Assembly: GCF_012272815.1 (NCBI RefSeq)
Contig: NZ_JAAWWL010000002.1
Coordinates: forward strand, 712,280 to 776,279
Direction of reading: 5' to 3'
DNA: 64,000 nucleotides
Source of the DNA: Croceivirga thetidis
GTDB taxonomy: Bacteria; Bacteroidota; Bacteroidia; Flavobacteriales; Flavobacteriaceae
Both the position numbers and the translations under genes were made by a program. Under the pieces are notes generated by a model that saw only the letters and a program-made list of their open reading frames with translations, did no database searches and was not told the origin of the DNA. Shown here piece after piece: positions 18,569 through 28,950 of the stretch. Within the stretch, counting starts at the first letter, position 1. Each line of letters opens with the position of its first letter.

Positions 18569-20791
18569 TTAATTTATACCCAGTTCGCTGTCCCAAGCAG
18601 GGTTCCAATCGCCTTCTTCTTTCAAGTATGTAATAACTTCAGCTCGCATTCGATGGGTTTCGGTTTCAATTCTTTTGAATAATCGTTGGTATTCCTTGTC
18701 ATTTTCAAAACGATTATAAAAACCAGCCTTCATATTGCAAAACCATTCACCCCTATCCTTTTTTTGAAAAAAAACCTCCTCCAAATAATCTAAAAAAATA
18801 CTTTTTTGATTAGAAGCATAATAGCAGTTCAATAATATTTTGTCTTTCATATGACTATCCATTAGCTTGTTTTTTTCTATTTGATAGTTATACTCCAAAC
18901 AAATCTTATCTGAAAAAAGATCGGCTTTTTCATTTTGATTATTAGCACGTAAAAAATCAATGTATTTAAGGATAATTCCTTTACGGGGATACGTCAAATC
19001 TTTACCTAAAATGGATTCGTTTGCAATCTCAGGATAGGCTTTTTCAAATAATTCCAAAGCTTCTTTGGGATTTCCTAAATTAAAAACCTTTTGAGCCCTG
19101 TACGAAGCAATTTCATAATTGCTAATTTCTCCTTGTTCAAACATAAATTCAATTACCTCACCAGCACTTTCAAAATCTCCCATAAAACTATGAAAGTAGG
19201 CCACTATAGGTATTTTAGCCGAATATCTAAGCTGCATTGTCCTAGCATACTTCTCAGCTAAAGGCCACAAATCCAATTCCAAAGCAGCGGCAATGTTCCA
19301 ATCAAGATTTGCCCTATTGGTAGGGTCTATTTTTATTGCTTGGTGCATTGATTTAAAGCCTTCAGCTAAATCGCCGAAGGGTTCACTGGCCAGCATCGCA
19401 CCTTTATAACGCAACATTCCAATTTCTTTAGGGTTAATTGCCAATTGTCGTTCTGCGATGGCCAATGCTTTCTCATGTTCCTGATATTTCCAGAATAAAT
19501 CTCTAGCCAATACATTGGTATAAAATCCATTACCAGGATCTAATTCAACCGCTTTAACCAAATGTTTATTTGCAATTTGTGGATGTTCTGCGGCACGTAA
19601 TGAAAGATATAATTCAAATTGCGCATCAGGATAATTTGGTTTTAATTCAATAGCTTTTCGTACATCACTAATAATATCAGCAGAATCTTTGTTGAAATTC
19701 CCGATATTTCTTCTGTAAGTAGCGTAGGATGTTAATACTTCTGGTTTTTCAGCATCTAAACTTAGTGCCCTATCCATGTGAAATTTCGCTTTTTCATCAC
19801 TAGTTTTTATATCTAGGCTACCAAACCAGTGCCATAGAATGTAGAGAAAGGACAACTCGGCATGGGCTTCGGTAAAATTGGGTTCATGATCAATAGCCTC
19901 TTCCAGTAACTCAATTGCATGTTTTATTGAGGAATCATCGCGCTTTTTAGAAAAACTTCTTGATTTTAAATATAATTTGTAGGCTTCTGAATTCTCGGTG
20001 ATTCTTTGGTTTAGTGCCTCTTCGTCTTTTGACAATAATCTAACTTTCAATTCTTTAGCAACCTTCCTACTTATATTTTCTTGAATATCCAGCACCTCGT
20101 CAAAACTTTCATCATAGGTATTCGACCACAAATGGTACCCATTTGCAGCATTAATCAACTTTGTTTTAATCCTAACCCTTCCATCATAATAACGAACACT
20201 ACCTTCTAAAACATAGTTAACCTCTAATTGTTCAGCGATAAATTTGATATCCGTGTTCCTACCTTTGAAGGCAAATGAGGAAGTTCGTGCGGGAACCTTA
20301 AGGCCATTAATATTTGCCAATTCATCTAGAATTTGATCTGTAAGCCCATCGGCCATGTAATCGTTTTCCTTTTCTGGACTAAAATTAACAAATGGCAAAA
20401 CTGCGATACTGGCTGTGGCCTTGTCTTCAAAAAGGGTCTGACCTCTAAAAAAGAAACGATCGGTCAAAAGGAGGCTTACCAATAATGCAAGAACCATGAT
20501 AATGCCCTTATTTAATCTTTTCCCGATTCTTTTATTTCCTTCTTCATTGGATTCAATGTTTTTGGTAAGCTTAAAACCTTCAGGGGTAAGCTCATATAAC
20601 CATGCTAAAATCAGAACTATTGGAAAACCAATAATTAAAATTTTTGTAATGGTAGCGGCAACTGCTTCCGGAAAATTTAGGTTTGGGCCTACAGTATTTG
20701 CGATTTGTATTAGGAGCCATGAGCTTATAGCATATGCTGTAGCTACTTTGTAAACATTTCTCCTTTTTAATTCTTCAAAAAAACCTCCCAT
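18569..20791 (-). CDS. TPR membrane protein with TolB/FlgO-like domain (paralogue 2)
   Basis: 740 residues with the same layout as its downstream neighbour: GGFFEELKRRNVYKVATAYA, two hydrophobic segments forming a helical hairpin with LILAWLYELTPEGFKLTK, a third helix about 92-110, the SIAVLPFVNFSPEKENDYMA segment followed by DGLTDQILDE, and C-terminal TPRs. The two proteins are close through the first 270 residues and diverge in the TPR part; both end with a similar ETHRMRAEV motif and WNPAWDSELGIN / WNESWDVELGLN. The start is 9 bp after the SusD stop, which makes it part of the SusC-SusD operon. Confidence 0.86.
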   Translation of the reverse strand: MGGFFEELKRRNVYKVATAYAISSWLLIQIANTVGPNLNFPEAVAATITKILIIGFPIVLILAWLYELTPEGFKLTKNIESNEEGNKRIGKRLNKGIIMVLALLVSLLLTDRFFFRGQTLFEDKATASIAVLPFVNFSPEKENDYMADGLTDQILDELANINGLKVPARTSSFAFKGRNTDIKFIAEQLEVNYVLEGSVRYYDGRVRIKTKLINAANGYHLWSNTYDESFDEVLDIQENISRKVAKELKVRLLSKDEEALNQRITENSEAYKLYLKSRSFSKKRDDSSIKHAIELLEEAIDHEPNFTEAHAELSFLYILWHWFGSLDIKTSDEKAKFHMDRALSLDAEKPEVLTSYATYRRNIGNFNKDSADIISDVRKAIELKPNYPDAQFELYLSLRAAEHPQIANKHLVKAVELDPGNGFYTNVLARDLFWKYQEHEKALAIAERQLAINPKEIGMLRYKGAMLASEPFGDLAEGFKSMHQAIKIDPTNRANLDWNIAAALELDLWPLAEKYARTMQLRYSAKIPIVAYFHSFMGDFESAGEVIEFMFEQGEISNYEIASYRAQKVFNLGNPKEALELFEKAYPEIANESILGKDLTYPRKGIILKYIDFLRANNQNEKADLFSDKICLEYNYQIEKNKLMDSHMKDKILLNCYYASNQKSIFLDYLEEVFFQKKDRGEWFCNMKAGFYNRFENDKEYQRLFKRIETETHRMRAEVITYLKEEGDWNPAWDSELGIN

Positions 20792-20800
20792 GTATATATT

Positions 20801-22153
20801 TTAATTATTGTATCCCGGGTTAGGTTCCAATTCCGGGTTGGCATCCAATTCCCGTTGGGGTATTGGCAATACCAAAAAATCGCTATTGAAAAACAGGTTG
20901 TTCACAGACTGCCCTAACCTTTTGATATCGTGTAATCGATGGCCCTCAAATGCAAGTTCAACTCTTCGTTCAATAAGTACTTCTTCTAAAGTTATATCTG
21001 TAATTGGGACCGCATTGGCACGATTTCTAAGTAGATTAATATCATCTTCCGGTGATAAACCGACAGCAGTTCCAAGTCTTAGATTGCATTCGGCTCTTAC
21101 CAAATGCATTTCGGCCATTCGTAAAAAGGGAATATTTGCAAATTGACCTTGCCATTTGGATGTGACAAAGGTTGAATTACCCTCATAAAAAAAAGAACTT
21201 CTGTCATCCAAGGATGTAAACAATTCAAAGTAGGGCGGTTCTATGGTAACATCTGCCGTGACTGAACGCCCTCCAAATTCAATCGTGGCCCAAAACGTAT
21301 TAAAATCATTAAAACCATCTTGTGTTGTTATTTGCCAGCTGAATATATCTTCCACTCCGTCTGATGTATTATTAAAGGCGAGGGCATAATTAGTAGCAAG
21401 TGCATGTCCACTATTTTGGATAACATTGTGTGCAGCATCCCTAGCGTTGGCAAAATTACCTTGCTGTAAAAACAATCTTGCTAAAACTGCCTGTGCAGCA
21501 TAACGATCAGCAAAAACACCATTGGCATCTGGTAACAAATTGATTGCGTCTGAAAGATCTTGAATGGCTTGTTGGTAAACTTCTTCAAGGGTGTTTCGAG
21601 AAGGAAAGCTAATCTGTCCTGCATTTATAACTCCTTCAAGTAAAATTGGTAATCCAAGTTGGGTATTTTGCAAGCCTTGTTCATAAGGTAAGGCGAACAA
21701 ACGTGCCAATTCAAAATAAACTAAACCTCGAATAAATTTAGCTTCTCCCTCTATTCTTTCCCTTTGCTGCGCATCTTCAACAATTGCTAAATTGTTCAAA
21801 ATAATATTTGCTTGATTGATAGCTCCGTAGCCAACAATCCAATACTGTTGCGCCCCAAAATTATTTGAGGTCATTTGTTTTCTATTAAACTCTGCTGGCC
21901 AAAAAAAGGTGCCCCGCCATGCCAATTCACCGGAATTCGCCAATAATTCGGAAGCTAATTGAATGCGACCGGAAAACAAATCTTGTTGACCTGCTAAATC
22001 ATAAGCAGCCACCAAAAGTCGTTCAATATTAGCTTCATCTGAAAGAACATTTTCAGTAGTCAAATCTTGAGGAGGAACCAAATCTAGATTGTCATCGCAA
22101 GCAATAATTATTAAAAAAATAATACACCCTATATTAAATCTTAAACTTTTCAT
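20801..22153 (-). CDS. SusD/RagB-family outer-membrane nutrient-binding lipoprotein
   Basis: 450 residues from the ATG at 22153. The N-terminus MKSLRFNIGCIIFLIIIAC is a lipoprotein signal with the cysteine at residue 19, followed by DDNLDLVPPQDLTTENVLSD, typical of SusD. TPR-like helices with GEAKFIRGLVYFELARLFA and the C-terminal LIERRVELAFEGHRLHDIKR are strong family markers. A longer reading frame from 22180 would overlap susC and bury the signal peptide, so it was rejected. It begins 4 bp after the SusC stop and works as the lid on that transporter. The protein is on the short side for SusD (usually 450-600). Confidence 0.93.
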   Translation of the reverse strand: MKSLRFNIGCIIFLIIIACDDNLDLVPPQDLTTENVLSDEANIERLLVAAYDLAGQQDLFSGRIQLASELLANSGELAWRGTFFWPAEFNRKQMTSNNFGAQQYWIVGYGAINQANIILNNLAIVEDAQQRERIEGEAKFIRGLVYFELARLFALPYEQGLQNTQLGLPILLEGVINAGQISFPSRNTLEEVYQQAIQDLSDAINLLPDANGVFADRYAAQAVLARLFLQQGNFANARDAAHNVIQNSGHALATNYALAFNNTSDGVEDIFSWQITTQDGFNDFNTFWATIEFGGRSVTADVTIEPPYFELFTSLDDRSSFFYEGNSTFVTSKWQGQFANIPFLRMAEMHLVRAECNLRLGTAVGLSPEDDINLLRNRANAVPITDITLEEVLIERRVELAFEGHRLHDIKRLGQSVNNLFFNSDFLVLPIPQRELDANPELEPNPGYNN

Positions 22154-22157
22154 AGTT

Positions 22158-25100
22158 CTAAAAATCAACATTAAAACCAAGCGTAAACGTTTTTGCTGGT
22201 GGTGCTGAATAGAATTCCAGATTGGGGTTTAGATTGTTATTGGTAATAAAATCGCCTCTCGACTCAGGATCCCACCCATTTGTATAATCAGTTATCGTTA
22301 GCACATTTAGCCCAGTCAGATAAATTCGAAAGCGTTGGATGTTAAATTTTTTGGTAATTTCTTTAGGGAAAGAATATCCAAAAGATAGATTTCTCAAACG
22401 GATAAAATCGGCTTTTTGAAGATACCTTGTCGATTGTTGTGTTCCATTAGCGCCAAATAAACGGGCTTGAGGCACATTAGTTATGTCACCAGGTTCTTGC
22501 CAACGATTCAGCTGGTCACGCGTTTGATTATCAAAAAAATCAGCGTTAGAAGATTGAAATTGTCCACCCCCATTAAATATTGAAGCTCCCCATTGCCCTT
22601 GAAAAGTAATACCCAAATCGAATTGACCAATGTTGAAATTATTAGTCATTCCGGCCAAAACTGTAGGAAAAGGGTTGCCGGTAACAATCCTTGAGGCCTC
22701 ACCGAAATTATTGGTTGTTGATTTATCTAAATTCCCATCCGGTAGTTCAGAATTTCGGTAAAATAGGGCATCTCCATTTTCAGGATCCACTCCAGCATAC
22801 TCTACCAAATAATACGCCGAAACCGTTTCACCTTCCCTAACAATGTTTTGAAATGAAACAATATCTGCTCCATTTGGTAATGCCTTAACTTCATTTTTAT
22901 TTGTTGAAAGATTAAATGAAGTTGACCAGGAGAAATTTTCATTTAGAACGTTTTTAGTATCCAAAACAAATTCCCACCCTTTGTTCTCAAGATCTCCTGA
23001 ATTTCTTAAAACTGAATTAACGCCGGATGTTGAAGGAACAGGAACGTTTAATAAGAGTCCCTCGGTATTCTTAACATAATAGTCTACACTTAGGTTTAAT
23101 CTGTTTTCAAAAAATCCTAAATCCAATCCAAAATTATACTGCTCTGTTTTCTCCCAACTTAGTTCTGGATCTCCTAAAACTGATATTGACAAACCCGCAT
23201 TTTGATTATACGTACGAGCTGCGCCAAATAAAGATTGACTTGCATAATTACCTATTTCTGCATTACCTGTAAGGCCCCAGCTTGCCCGTAATTTTAAATT
23301 TGAGAGTGTCTTGTCTTCAAAAAGGAATTCTTCATTGGATATAACCCAGCCACCTGAGAATGCTGGAAACGTTCCATATCGATTTTCGTTACCAAATCTT
23401 GAAGAACCATCAATTCGCACACTGGCCTTAAATAAGTATTTATTCGCGATAGCCGTATTGGCACGCAAAAAATATGATAAAAAATTAAAGCTATCCTTAG
23501 TAGTACTTCCTCCAACAATTTCACCTGCACTTGCCAAAGTTTGTAAATCATCTGATGGAAAATCTTGACCTTGGGTATTTTGTAACCTCCGATTGTCATG
23601 TTCAAACGACATACCTAAAACCACATCAAAATCAACTTTACTAAACGTTCTATCGTAGGTCAAATAATTATTCAATACATATTTCTCATTCTGTATCGAT
23701 AGCGCATTTGCAAAACCATTGGTTGAAGCAAACTCTGTTAGACTTCCAAAAAATCGGTCTTCTGTTTGATTATTGAGATCATAACCAATCTCAGATCGAA
23801 AACTTAAATCGTTAACAACATTATATTCACCGAAGAGATTTAAATTATTTCTCCAAATGTTGGCATTTAAATCTGCATTGAACTCTTGAAAAAGGAAATT
23901 GTAATACAATGTGTTACCATTTGGAACAATACCACCTTCAGAGAAAGGTCTTGTAAAGGGTATTTGAGCAATTGCCTGCAATGGTGTAGCAAATTGGTTG
24001 TCATTCGCTAAACGTGAGATTTGGGTTTTGGAAATTGAACTATTGATACCGACAGCGAATCTATCAGAAACATTATGGTCCAGATTAATTCTTAAGTTAT
24101 ACCGTTCTGAGCGATTGCCCCTTACAATTGCATTCGTTTTGTTATAGCCTGTAGAGAGAAAAAAACGTGTCTTGGCGTTACCTCCAGAAATGTTGACCCC
24201 CAAATTTTGAACACCACCATCGATCAAAGCCAAATTCTGCCAATCGGTATTCACTGAACTATTGCGCCAATCTTCTTCATTATCGGCCCAGATATTAAAA
24301 AAACCCGCCATATCATCTTCTGTGAACCCAACATTTAATCCGGCTTCAGTAAATAATTCAACATATTCAGCTGTGTTCAAAAACTCACGCCTGTTTGTTG
24401 GGGTACTCCAACCGTAAGAAGAATTCAAAGAAATCTTGGTTTTACCCAATTTTCCTTTTTTGGTAGTAATCAATACCACGCCGTTGGTGCCCCTTGCACC
24501 ATATATGGCTGCTGAAGAAGCATCTTTTAGAATATCGATTGATTCTATATCATCAGGATTCAATCCAATAAGCGGATTTATAGGCGAACCACCCAACCCT
24601 TCATAATCATTAATCAAAGGGATTCCGTCTAAAACATACAAAGGTTCCTGAGAACCTGTAATTGTGGCTACTCCTCTAACTCTAATTTTTACACCAGCTT
24701 CAGCACGACCTCCAACCTGGGTTATCTGTACTCCTGGAGTTTTTCCTACCAACGTGGTTTGAAAATTTGAAGTAGGTATTTCTTTTATATCTTCAGCTTT
24801 AGCCGATACTACATTATCCGTTAGTTTTACTTTACTGGTTTCTCCAAAACCAATAACCACAACCTCGTCCAATCTGGATGTTTCGGACCTCATTGTAATA
24901 TTTAAAGTAGTACTATTGCCTAATACCACTTCAATTGTAGAAAAACCTATATAACTGAAAACCAGCGTCTGCCCGACTTCGGCATTAATAAAATAATTGC
25001 CATCAAAATCGGTTTTTGTACCCAGTGAGGTCTCTTTCAATAAAATATTCACATCAGGCAATGGAATGCCATCACCATCAGTAACGGAACCTTTAATAAG

Positions 25101-25175
25101 TAATTCTTGAGCACCAATTATTGAAACTCCCCCTGATATAAAAAAAACAACAAGTAAAATTTTTATAACCCTCAT
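22158..25175 (-). CDS. SusC/RagA-family TonB-linked outer-membrane transporter
   Basis: 1005 residues: signal peptide (MRVIKILLVVFFISGGVSIIG, cut after about 22), a carboxypeptidase-regulatory-like domain (about 25-100, GSVTDGDGIPLPDVNILLKE), the plug (about 110-225) with TPGVQITQVGGRAEAGVKIR, PLYVLDGIPL and ILKDASSAAIYGARGTNGVV, and a 22-strand-type barrel ending FTLGFNVDF. It imports an oligomeric substrate together with SusD using TonB energy. No glycoside hydrolase, lyase, sulfatase or peptidase gene is next to it, so the substrate class cannot be named. The N-terminal STN signalling domain is absent here. Confidence 0.95.
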   Translation of the reverse strand: MRVIKILLVVFFISGGVSIIGAQELLIKGSVTDGDGIPLPDVNILLKETSLGTKTDFDGNYFINAEVGQTLVFSYIGFSTIEVVLGNSTTLNITMRSETSRLDEVVVIGFGETSKVKLTDNVVSAKAEDIKEIPTSNFQTTLVGKTPGVQITQVGGRAEAGVKIRVRGVATITGSQEPLYVLDGIPLINDYEGLGGSPINPLIGLNPDDIESIDILKDASSAAIYGARGTNGVVLITTKKGKLGKTKISLNSSYGWSTPTNRREFLNTAEYVELFTEAGLNVGFTEDDMAGFFNIWADNEEDWRNSSVNTDWQNLALIDGGVQNLGVNISGGNAKTRFFLSTGYNKTNAIVRGNRSERYNLRINLDHNVSDRFAVGINSSISKTQISRLANDNQFATPLQAIAQIPFTRPFSEGGIVPNGNTLYYNFLFQEFNADLNANIWRNNLNLFGEYNVVNDLSFRSEIGYDLNNQTEDRFFGSLTEFASTNGFANALSIQNEKYVLNNYLTYDRTFSKVDFDVVLGMSFEHDNRRLQNTQGQDFPSDDLQTLASAGEIVGGSTTKDSFNFLSYFLRANTAIANKYLFKASVRIDGSSRFGNENRYGTFPAFSGGWVISNEEFLFEDKTLSNLKLRASWGLTGNAEIGNYASQSLFGAARTYNQNAGLSISVLGDPELSWEKTEQYNFGLDLGFFENRLNLSVDYYVKNTEGLLLNVPVPSTSGVNSVLRNSGDLENKGWEFVLDTKNVLNENFSWSTSFNLSTNKNEVKALPNGADIVSFQNIVREGETVSAYYLVEYAGVDPENGDALFYRNSELPDGNLDKSTTNNFGEASRIVTGNPFPTVLAGMTNNFNIGQFDLGITFQGQWGASIFNGGGQFQSSNADFFDNQTRDQLNRWQEPGDITNVPQARLFGANGTQQSTRYLQKADFIRLRNLSFGYSFPKEITKKFNIQRFRIYLTGLNVLTITDYTNGWDPESRGDFITNNNLNPNLEFYSAPPAKTFTLGFNVDF

Positions 25176-25604
25176 TGCTTATATGGTTATGATTTAAAAA
25201 TATGATCATTCCAATAAGCCACCTTTAATTTGATAGGGGAAAAAGTCTTAGCTAAAGACTTTACAATTTAAGAAAGCAGCTAACATTATCTAGAACCGCC
25301 TTTCATCCTCAAACTTCTAAGTTACATCCTCACAGACACTTAAATTTAAAAAAAATATCTAAAGGTTTATGTTTTATAAAAAAGATTAACTGTTTTTTTT
25401 TGAATTCTTTTGCATTCAATGCAGTATGGTAAATAATTGTGTCTAACATCTTTACAGAAATCCTCTTAAAAAAAGAAGTACTCTTCAATGTCAAAAAGAA
25501 TGTGCTGCGACCTTACTTAAAGTATAGCTGATAGCGGTATGAAAACCAGTAGACAATGCCCTTGACTGCTACCATAATTAGAATCTAGGAATTTTTTCAT
25601 GATA
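25176..25604. other. 429-bp non-coding region upstream of susC
   Basis: No convincing gene on either strand. It is strongly AT-rich with A/T runs, and holds two short inverted repeats: AGTCTT-AGCTA-AAGACT (25244-25260) and TGCATT-C-AATGCA (25411-25423). The region must contain the susC promoter (minus strand) and the 3' end of the upstream yifB transcript. I could not identify an exact TAnnTTTG element. A 27-codon frame starting at 25600 on the minus strand has no supporting features. Confidence 0.6.
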
Positions 25605-27140
25605 TCACCCCAACCAACCTTCTCTATCTAATGATCGGTACTGAATAGCCTCAGAAATATGGTTGCCAGTAACATTTCCAGATTGTTCCAAGTCCGCAAT
25701 GGTCCTTGCAACTTTAAGAATACGATCGTAAGCCCTGGCAGAAAGGTTTAGGCGTTCCATTGCACTCTTTAATAACTGAAGTGAGGCATCATCAAGTTTA
25801 CAGAACTCCCGAATCTGTTTTGTGCTCATTTGAGCATTGTAATGTACATTGTCGAATTCAGTAAACCTTTTGGTTTGTACCTCCCTCGCTGCGATTACCC
25901 GTTTCCGTATTTCCTGACTGCTTTCCCCTTTTCGTTCATCTGAGAGTTTTTCAAATGGAACTGGAGTTACTTCAATATGAATGTCTATTCGGTCTAACAA
26001 TGGGCCGGAAATCTTACCAAGATACCGCTGCATTTCAGCAGGTGAGGTTGTTACGGGAGCATCTGGATCATTAAAATAGCCCCCGGGACTGGGATTCATA
26101 CTTGCCACCAACATAAAACTACTCGGGTAAGTTACGGTAAAACGAGCCCGAGAGATGGTAACCTCCCTATCTTCCAATGGTTGACGCATTACCTCCAAAA
26201 CACTTCGTTGAAATTCAGGAAGCTCGTCCAAAAACAAGACCCCATTATGTGCTAAAGAAATCTCACCGGGTTGTGGATAGGCTCCCCCACCGACCAAGGC
26301 CACATCAGAGATAGTATGGTGCGGTGAACGAAAAGGCCGTTGACACATTAAACCCATATTTTTAACCTTGCCAACGACGCTGTGAATTTTGGTTGTTTCT
26401 AAAGCCTCATGAAGGGTCATTGGCGGTAGAATTGATGGCAGTCTTTTAGCCAACATGGTCTTACCTGCACCTGGCGGGCCAATTAAAATAATATTGTGTC
26501 CACCAGCAGCCGCAATTTCCATACAGCGTTTTATACTTTCTTGCCCCTTCACATCAGCAAAATCAAACTCAGGAAATTCAAGATTTTTATAGAACTCGGC
26601 ACGGGTATCTAAAATCGTGGGTTCCAGATTCTTTCCTTCCCCAAAAAAATCAATGACTTCTTCGATATTGTCTACGCCGTAAATTTCAAGTTTATTGACA
26701 ACGGCAGCCTCCTTGGCATTTTCTTTTGGTAGTATAAAGCCTTTAAAACCCTCTTTTTGAGCTTGGATTGCAATAGGTAGTGCACCTTTTATGGGTTGGA
26801 GGCTTCCATCCAAAGATAGCTCTCCCATAATAAGGTATTTATCAACTTCTTCAGCTTCTAGCTGACCTGAAGCTACCAAGATACCAACAGCCAATGTTAG
26901 ATCGTAGGCTGAACCTTCTTTACGCATATCGGCCGGAGCCATATTGATCGTAATTTTTTTACCAGGAATCTTATAACCATTGTTTTTTAAGGCTGCAGCA
27001 ATGCGATAATTACTTTCTTTAATAGCGTTGTCGGGCAATCCGACCAAATGGTAGCCAATACCTTTATCTACATTGACTTCAACAGTAATCGTAGTGGCAT
27101 CAACGCCAAAAACGGCGCTTCCGTAAACTTTGGTTAGCAT
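25605..27140 (-). CDS. YifB/ComM family Mg-chelatase-like AAA+ ATPase
   Basis: 511 residues: N-terminal ChlI-like domain ([18 protein letters not shown]-type segment at about 20-40, [17 protein letters not shown]), an AAA+ core with Walker [15 protein letters not shown] (about 219-232), the sensor/second motif region [17 protein letters not shown], Walker [12 protein letters not shown] and the ASMNPSPGG motif, and the C-terminal Mg-chelatase helical domain with [20 protein letters not shown]. In naturally transformable bacteria ComM is a hexameric helicase that promotes branch migration during integration of foreign DNA. It lies 43 bp after the end of the MG2 gene upstream, probably by chance. 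Confidence 0.93.
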   Translation of the reverse strand: MLTKVYGSAVFGVDATTITVEVNVDKGIGYHLVGLPDNAIKESNYRIAAALKNNGYKIPGKKITINMAPADMRKEGSAYDLTLAVGILVASGQLEAEEVDKYLIMGELSLDGSLQPIKGALPIAIQAQKEGFKGFILPKENAKEAAVVNKLEIYGVDNIEEVIDFFGEGKNLEPTILDTRAEFYKNLEFPEFDFADVKGQESIKRCMEIAAAGGHNIILIGPPGAGKTMLAKRLPSILPPMTLHEALETTKIHSVVGKVKNMGLMCQRPFRSPHHTISDVALVGGGAYPQPGEISLAHNGVLFLDELPEFQRSVLEVMRQPLEDREVTISRARFTVTYPSSFMLVASMNPSPGGYFNDPDAPVTTSPAEMQRYLGKISGPLLDRIDIHIEVTPVPFEKLSDERKGESSQEIRKRVIAAREVQTKRFTEFDNVHYNAQMSTKQIREFCKLDDASLQLLKSAMERLNLSARAYDRILKVARTIADLEQSGNVTGNHISEAIQYRSLDREGWLG

Positions 27141-27183
27141 GGTTGGTGTTTGGAACTAAAATAGTCCTTTTTGGAACAAATGG

Positions 27184-28950
27184 CTATTCAACCGTAATAC
27201 TTCTACTAAAAGAAATGGGTTTGCCATAAGTAGTGAAACCATCTACAATAATCTCGAATTCACCGGTAATATCCGATGTAAAGAATTCGAATTGTAATTG
27301 ACCCTCATCAACTACGACGTTTGGTTTCCATAACAGTAACCTTCTATAATCGGGGATTCTATCAAAACTCCCTGTTTGATCATAAACTTGCGAAAAATAG
27401 TTTTTTTGAGGTATTGGTTTCTTTAAATCCAAAAGAACCCCATTCGGTGGACGATAATCCTTAAAATAATCTCCGTCAAAAGTTTCGACATACATAATAC
27501 CTTGGTATTCTTCGTTGCCCAGACGGAATTGATCTCTAATAAGACTTATTGATTTTATGTTTTTAGCGTTATAGTCTTTAACTGAATTATGGTCGGAAAC
27601 AAATACCCCATCAAACAGAACAATCGCGGGAAAATTATTGAGTTCTTCGTTGAACCGCTTAAAATCTTGTACAATTCGTATGAAATCATTGCCTGTAGGA
27701 TTTGGGCGATACCTAGCTATATTGATGATTTCAACCAAGGTTTCTTTGAACGTTTTAAACCGGGTATAATCGTCCAAATTAAAAACCATTGAATTCTCAC
27801 TGTTAAAAGGATTTTCCGGATTGGTTTGAAGTATGGAGTCCGGTTTCATTGCAAAATATTGATTCTCAACTTGGTTATGTATACTCCGCAATTTTATGGC
27901 CTCTGACATTTCTTTTTGAATCGTATATTCTCCAAATTCCAAATTATCCAAGTTTAATTTTCGGGATGGTTTTAGTTGAATATTTGCCTCCTTTTCTGTG
28001 CCTGTTGCTTGAAGTACAATGGAACCTGTTTGGTAATCTTCTCTGAGATAGGTATAAAAACCACCATTAAAATCCGTCAAAACGGATTTTAGCACAAACT
28101 GTTTACCAGGAAGTGAAACAACTACCGGAGTTTCAGAGATCGGTTTGCCGGTGATTTTATCTTTAACCGTTCCAATCAAAAGTTCCCCATCCCTTTCAGG
28201 CAAAAAAATGTGCCCTGACCTATCTAAGTTGGCAAGCTTGTCAACATTTAAATAGTCATTGGCAAAAGAAATGGCATTTGAATTTTTATTTGGATACAAC
28301 CCGTCCTTTTTCTGTACTCTAATGGAATAGGTGCCATACCCTAAATTTCCTTTGTAATTCTTTAAACCTAATTCTACTTTCTCGCGTTTTTGATAGTTGA
28401 ATTTCTTCAAAATTATTCCCACAACAGATGAATCCATCTTCAAACTTGATGGTGTTCCCTTTTCCTTATCACCAATCTTGTCTTGGGTTTTAGAAAGTAA
28501 CAATGACTGGTCAGCAGCATAAGGATTTATGATAATGAGGTCATCCTTGAATACCTGGGCCAATCCATTGTTCTTCATCCACTGCGTATATCCCAAAAGT
28601 TTATATACTCCGGATGGAATTTCAGTCGAAACAAAAAAGTCTCCCTGACCTAAACCATCGTTCAATCGAATTTTTTGTTCAAATAAATATTCCTTGTTCC
28701 CATTCACTAAAGCTAAATACCCGAGTTTACTTTGTGACGAAAGCCGGCTATTCTGGGCGCTGAAACATTGAAATGAGAAGTAAAGGTATTCGCCAGAAAA
28801 AACAACTGGCCCTGTATGGCTCACATAGACTTTTTCTTGAGGCAACTTTTTAAGAACTTCTAAATCCAATTCGGAATTCACTGTTTGTTGGGCCAAACTG
28901 CCCGTGAAAACGAAACATACTAAACCGAGGATTTTTACTATTTGCTTCAT
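27184..28950 (-). CDS. Exported MG2-like protein with plug-like segment (module 2)
   Basis: 588 residues from the ATG at 28950, which overlaps the stop of the DUF4249 gene by four bases (ATGA). Signal peptide MKQIVKILGLVCFVFTGSLAQ. Then LKKLPQEKVYVSHTGPVVFS and GEYLYFSFQC, the Bacteroidota version of an alpha-2-macroglobulin MG2 start, followed by beta-rich domains and a carboxypeptidase-regulatory-like unit (GELLIGTVKDKITGKPISET, about 240-300). Near 440-500 the run FPAIVLFDGVFVSDHN and IKSISLIRDQFRLGNEEYQG resembles the plug of a TonB receptor, but no barrel follows. It ends DGFTTYGKPISFSRSITVE. Exported or periplasmic; function unknown. Confidence 0.85.
   Translation of the reverse strand: MKQIVKILGLVCFVFTGSLAQQTVNSELDLEVLKKLPQEKVYVSHTGPVVFSGEYLYFSFQCFSAQNSRLSSQSKLGYLALVNGNKEYLFEQKIRLNDGLGQGDFFVSTEIPSGVYKLLGYTQWMKNNGLAQVFKDDLIIINPYAADQSLLLSKTQDKIGDKEKGTPSSLKMDSSVVGIILKKFNYQKREKVELGLKNYKGNLGYGTYSIRVQKKDGLYPNKNSNAISFANDYLNVDKLANLDRSGHIFLPERDGELLIGTVKDKITGKPISETPVVVSLPGKQFVLKSVLTDFNGGFYTYLREDYQTGSIVLQATGTEKEANIQLKPSRKLNLDNLEFGEYTIQKEMSEAIKLRSIHNQVENQYFAMKPDSILQTNPENPFNSENSMVFNLDDYTRFKTFKETLVEIINIARYRPNPTGNDFIRIVQDFKRFNEELNNFPAIVLFDGVFVSDHNSVKDYNAKNIKSISLIRDQFRLGNEEYQGIMYVETFDGDYFKDYRPPNGVLLDLKKPIPQKNYFSQVYDQTGSFDRIPDYRRLLLWKPNVVVDEGQLQFEFFTSDITGEFEIIVDGFTTYGKPISFSRSITVE

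Noticed and set aside
16328-25175. Polysaccharide utilization locus
   Set aside because: SusC and SusD are present but no glycoside hydrolase, polysaccharide lyase, sulfatase, esterase or hybrid regulator is adjacent, so calling a PUL is not supported.
25520-25600. 27-codon frame (MKKFLDSNYG...) after yifB on the minus strand
   Set aside because: No clear signal peptide, no conserved motif and too short to support as a gene.
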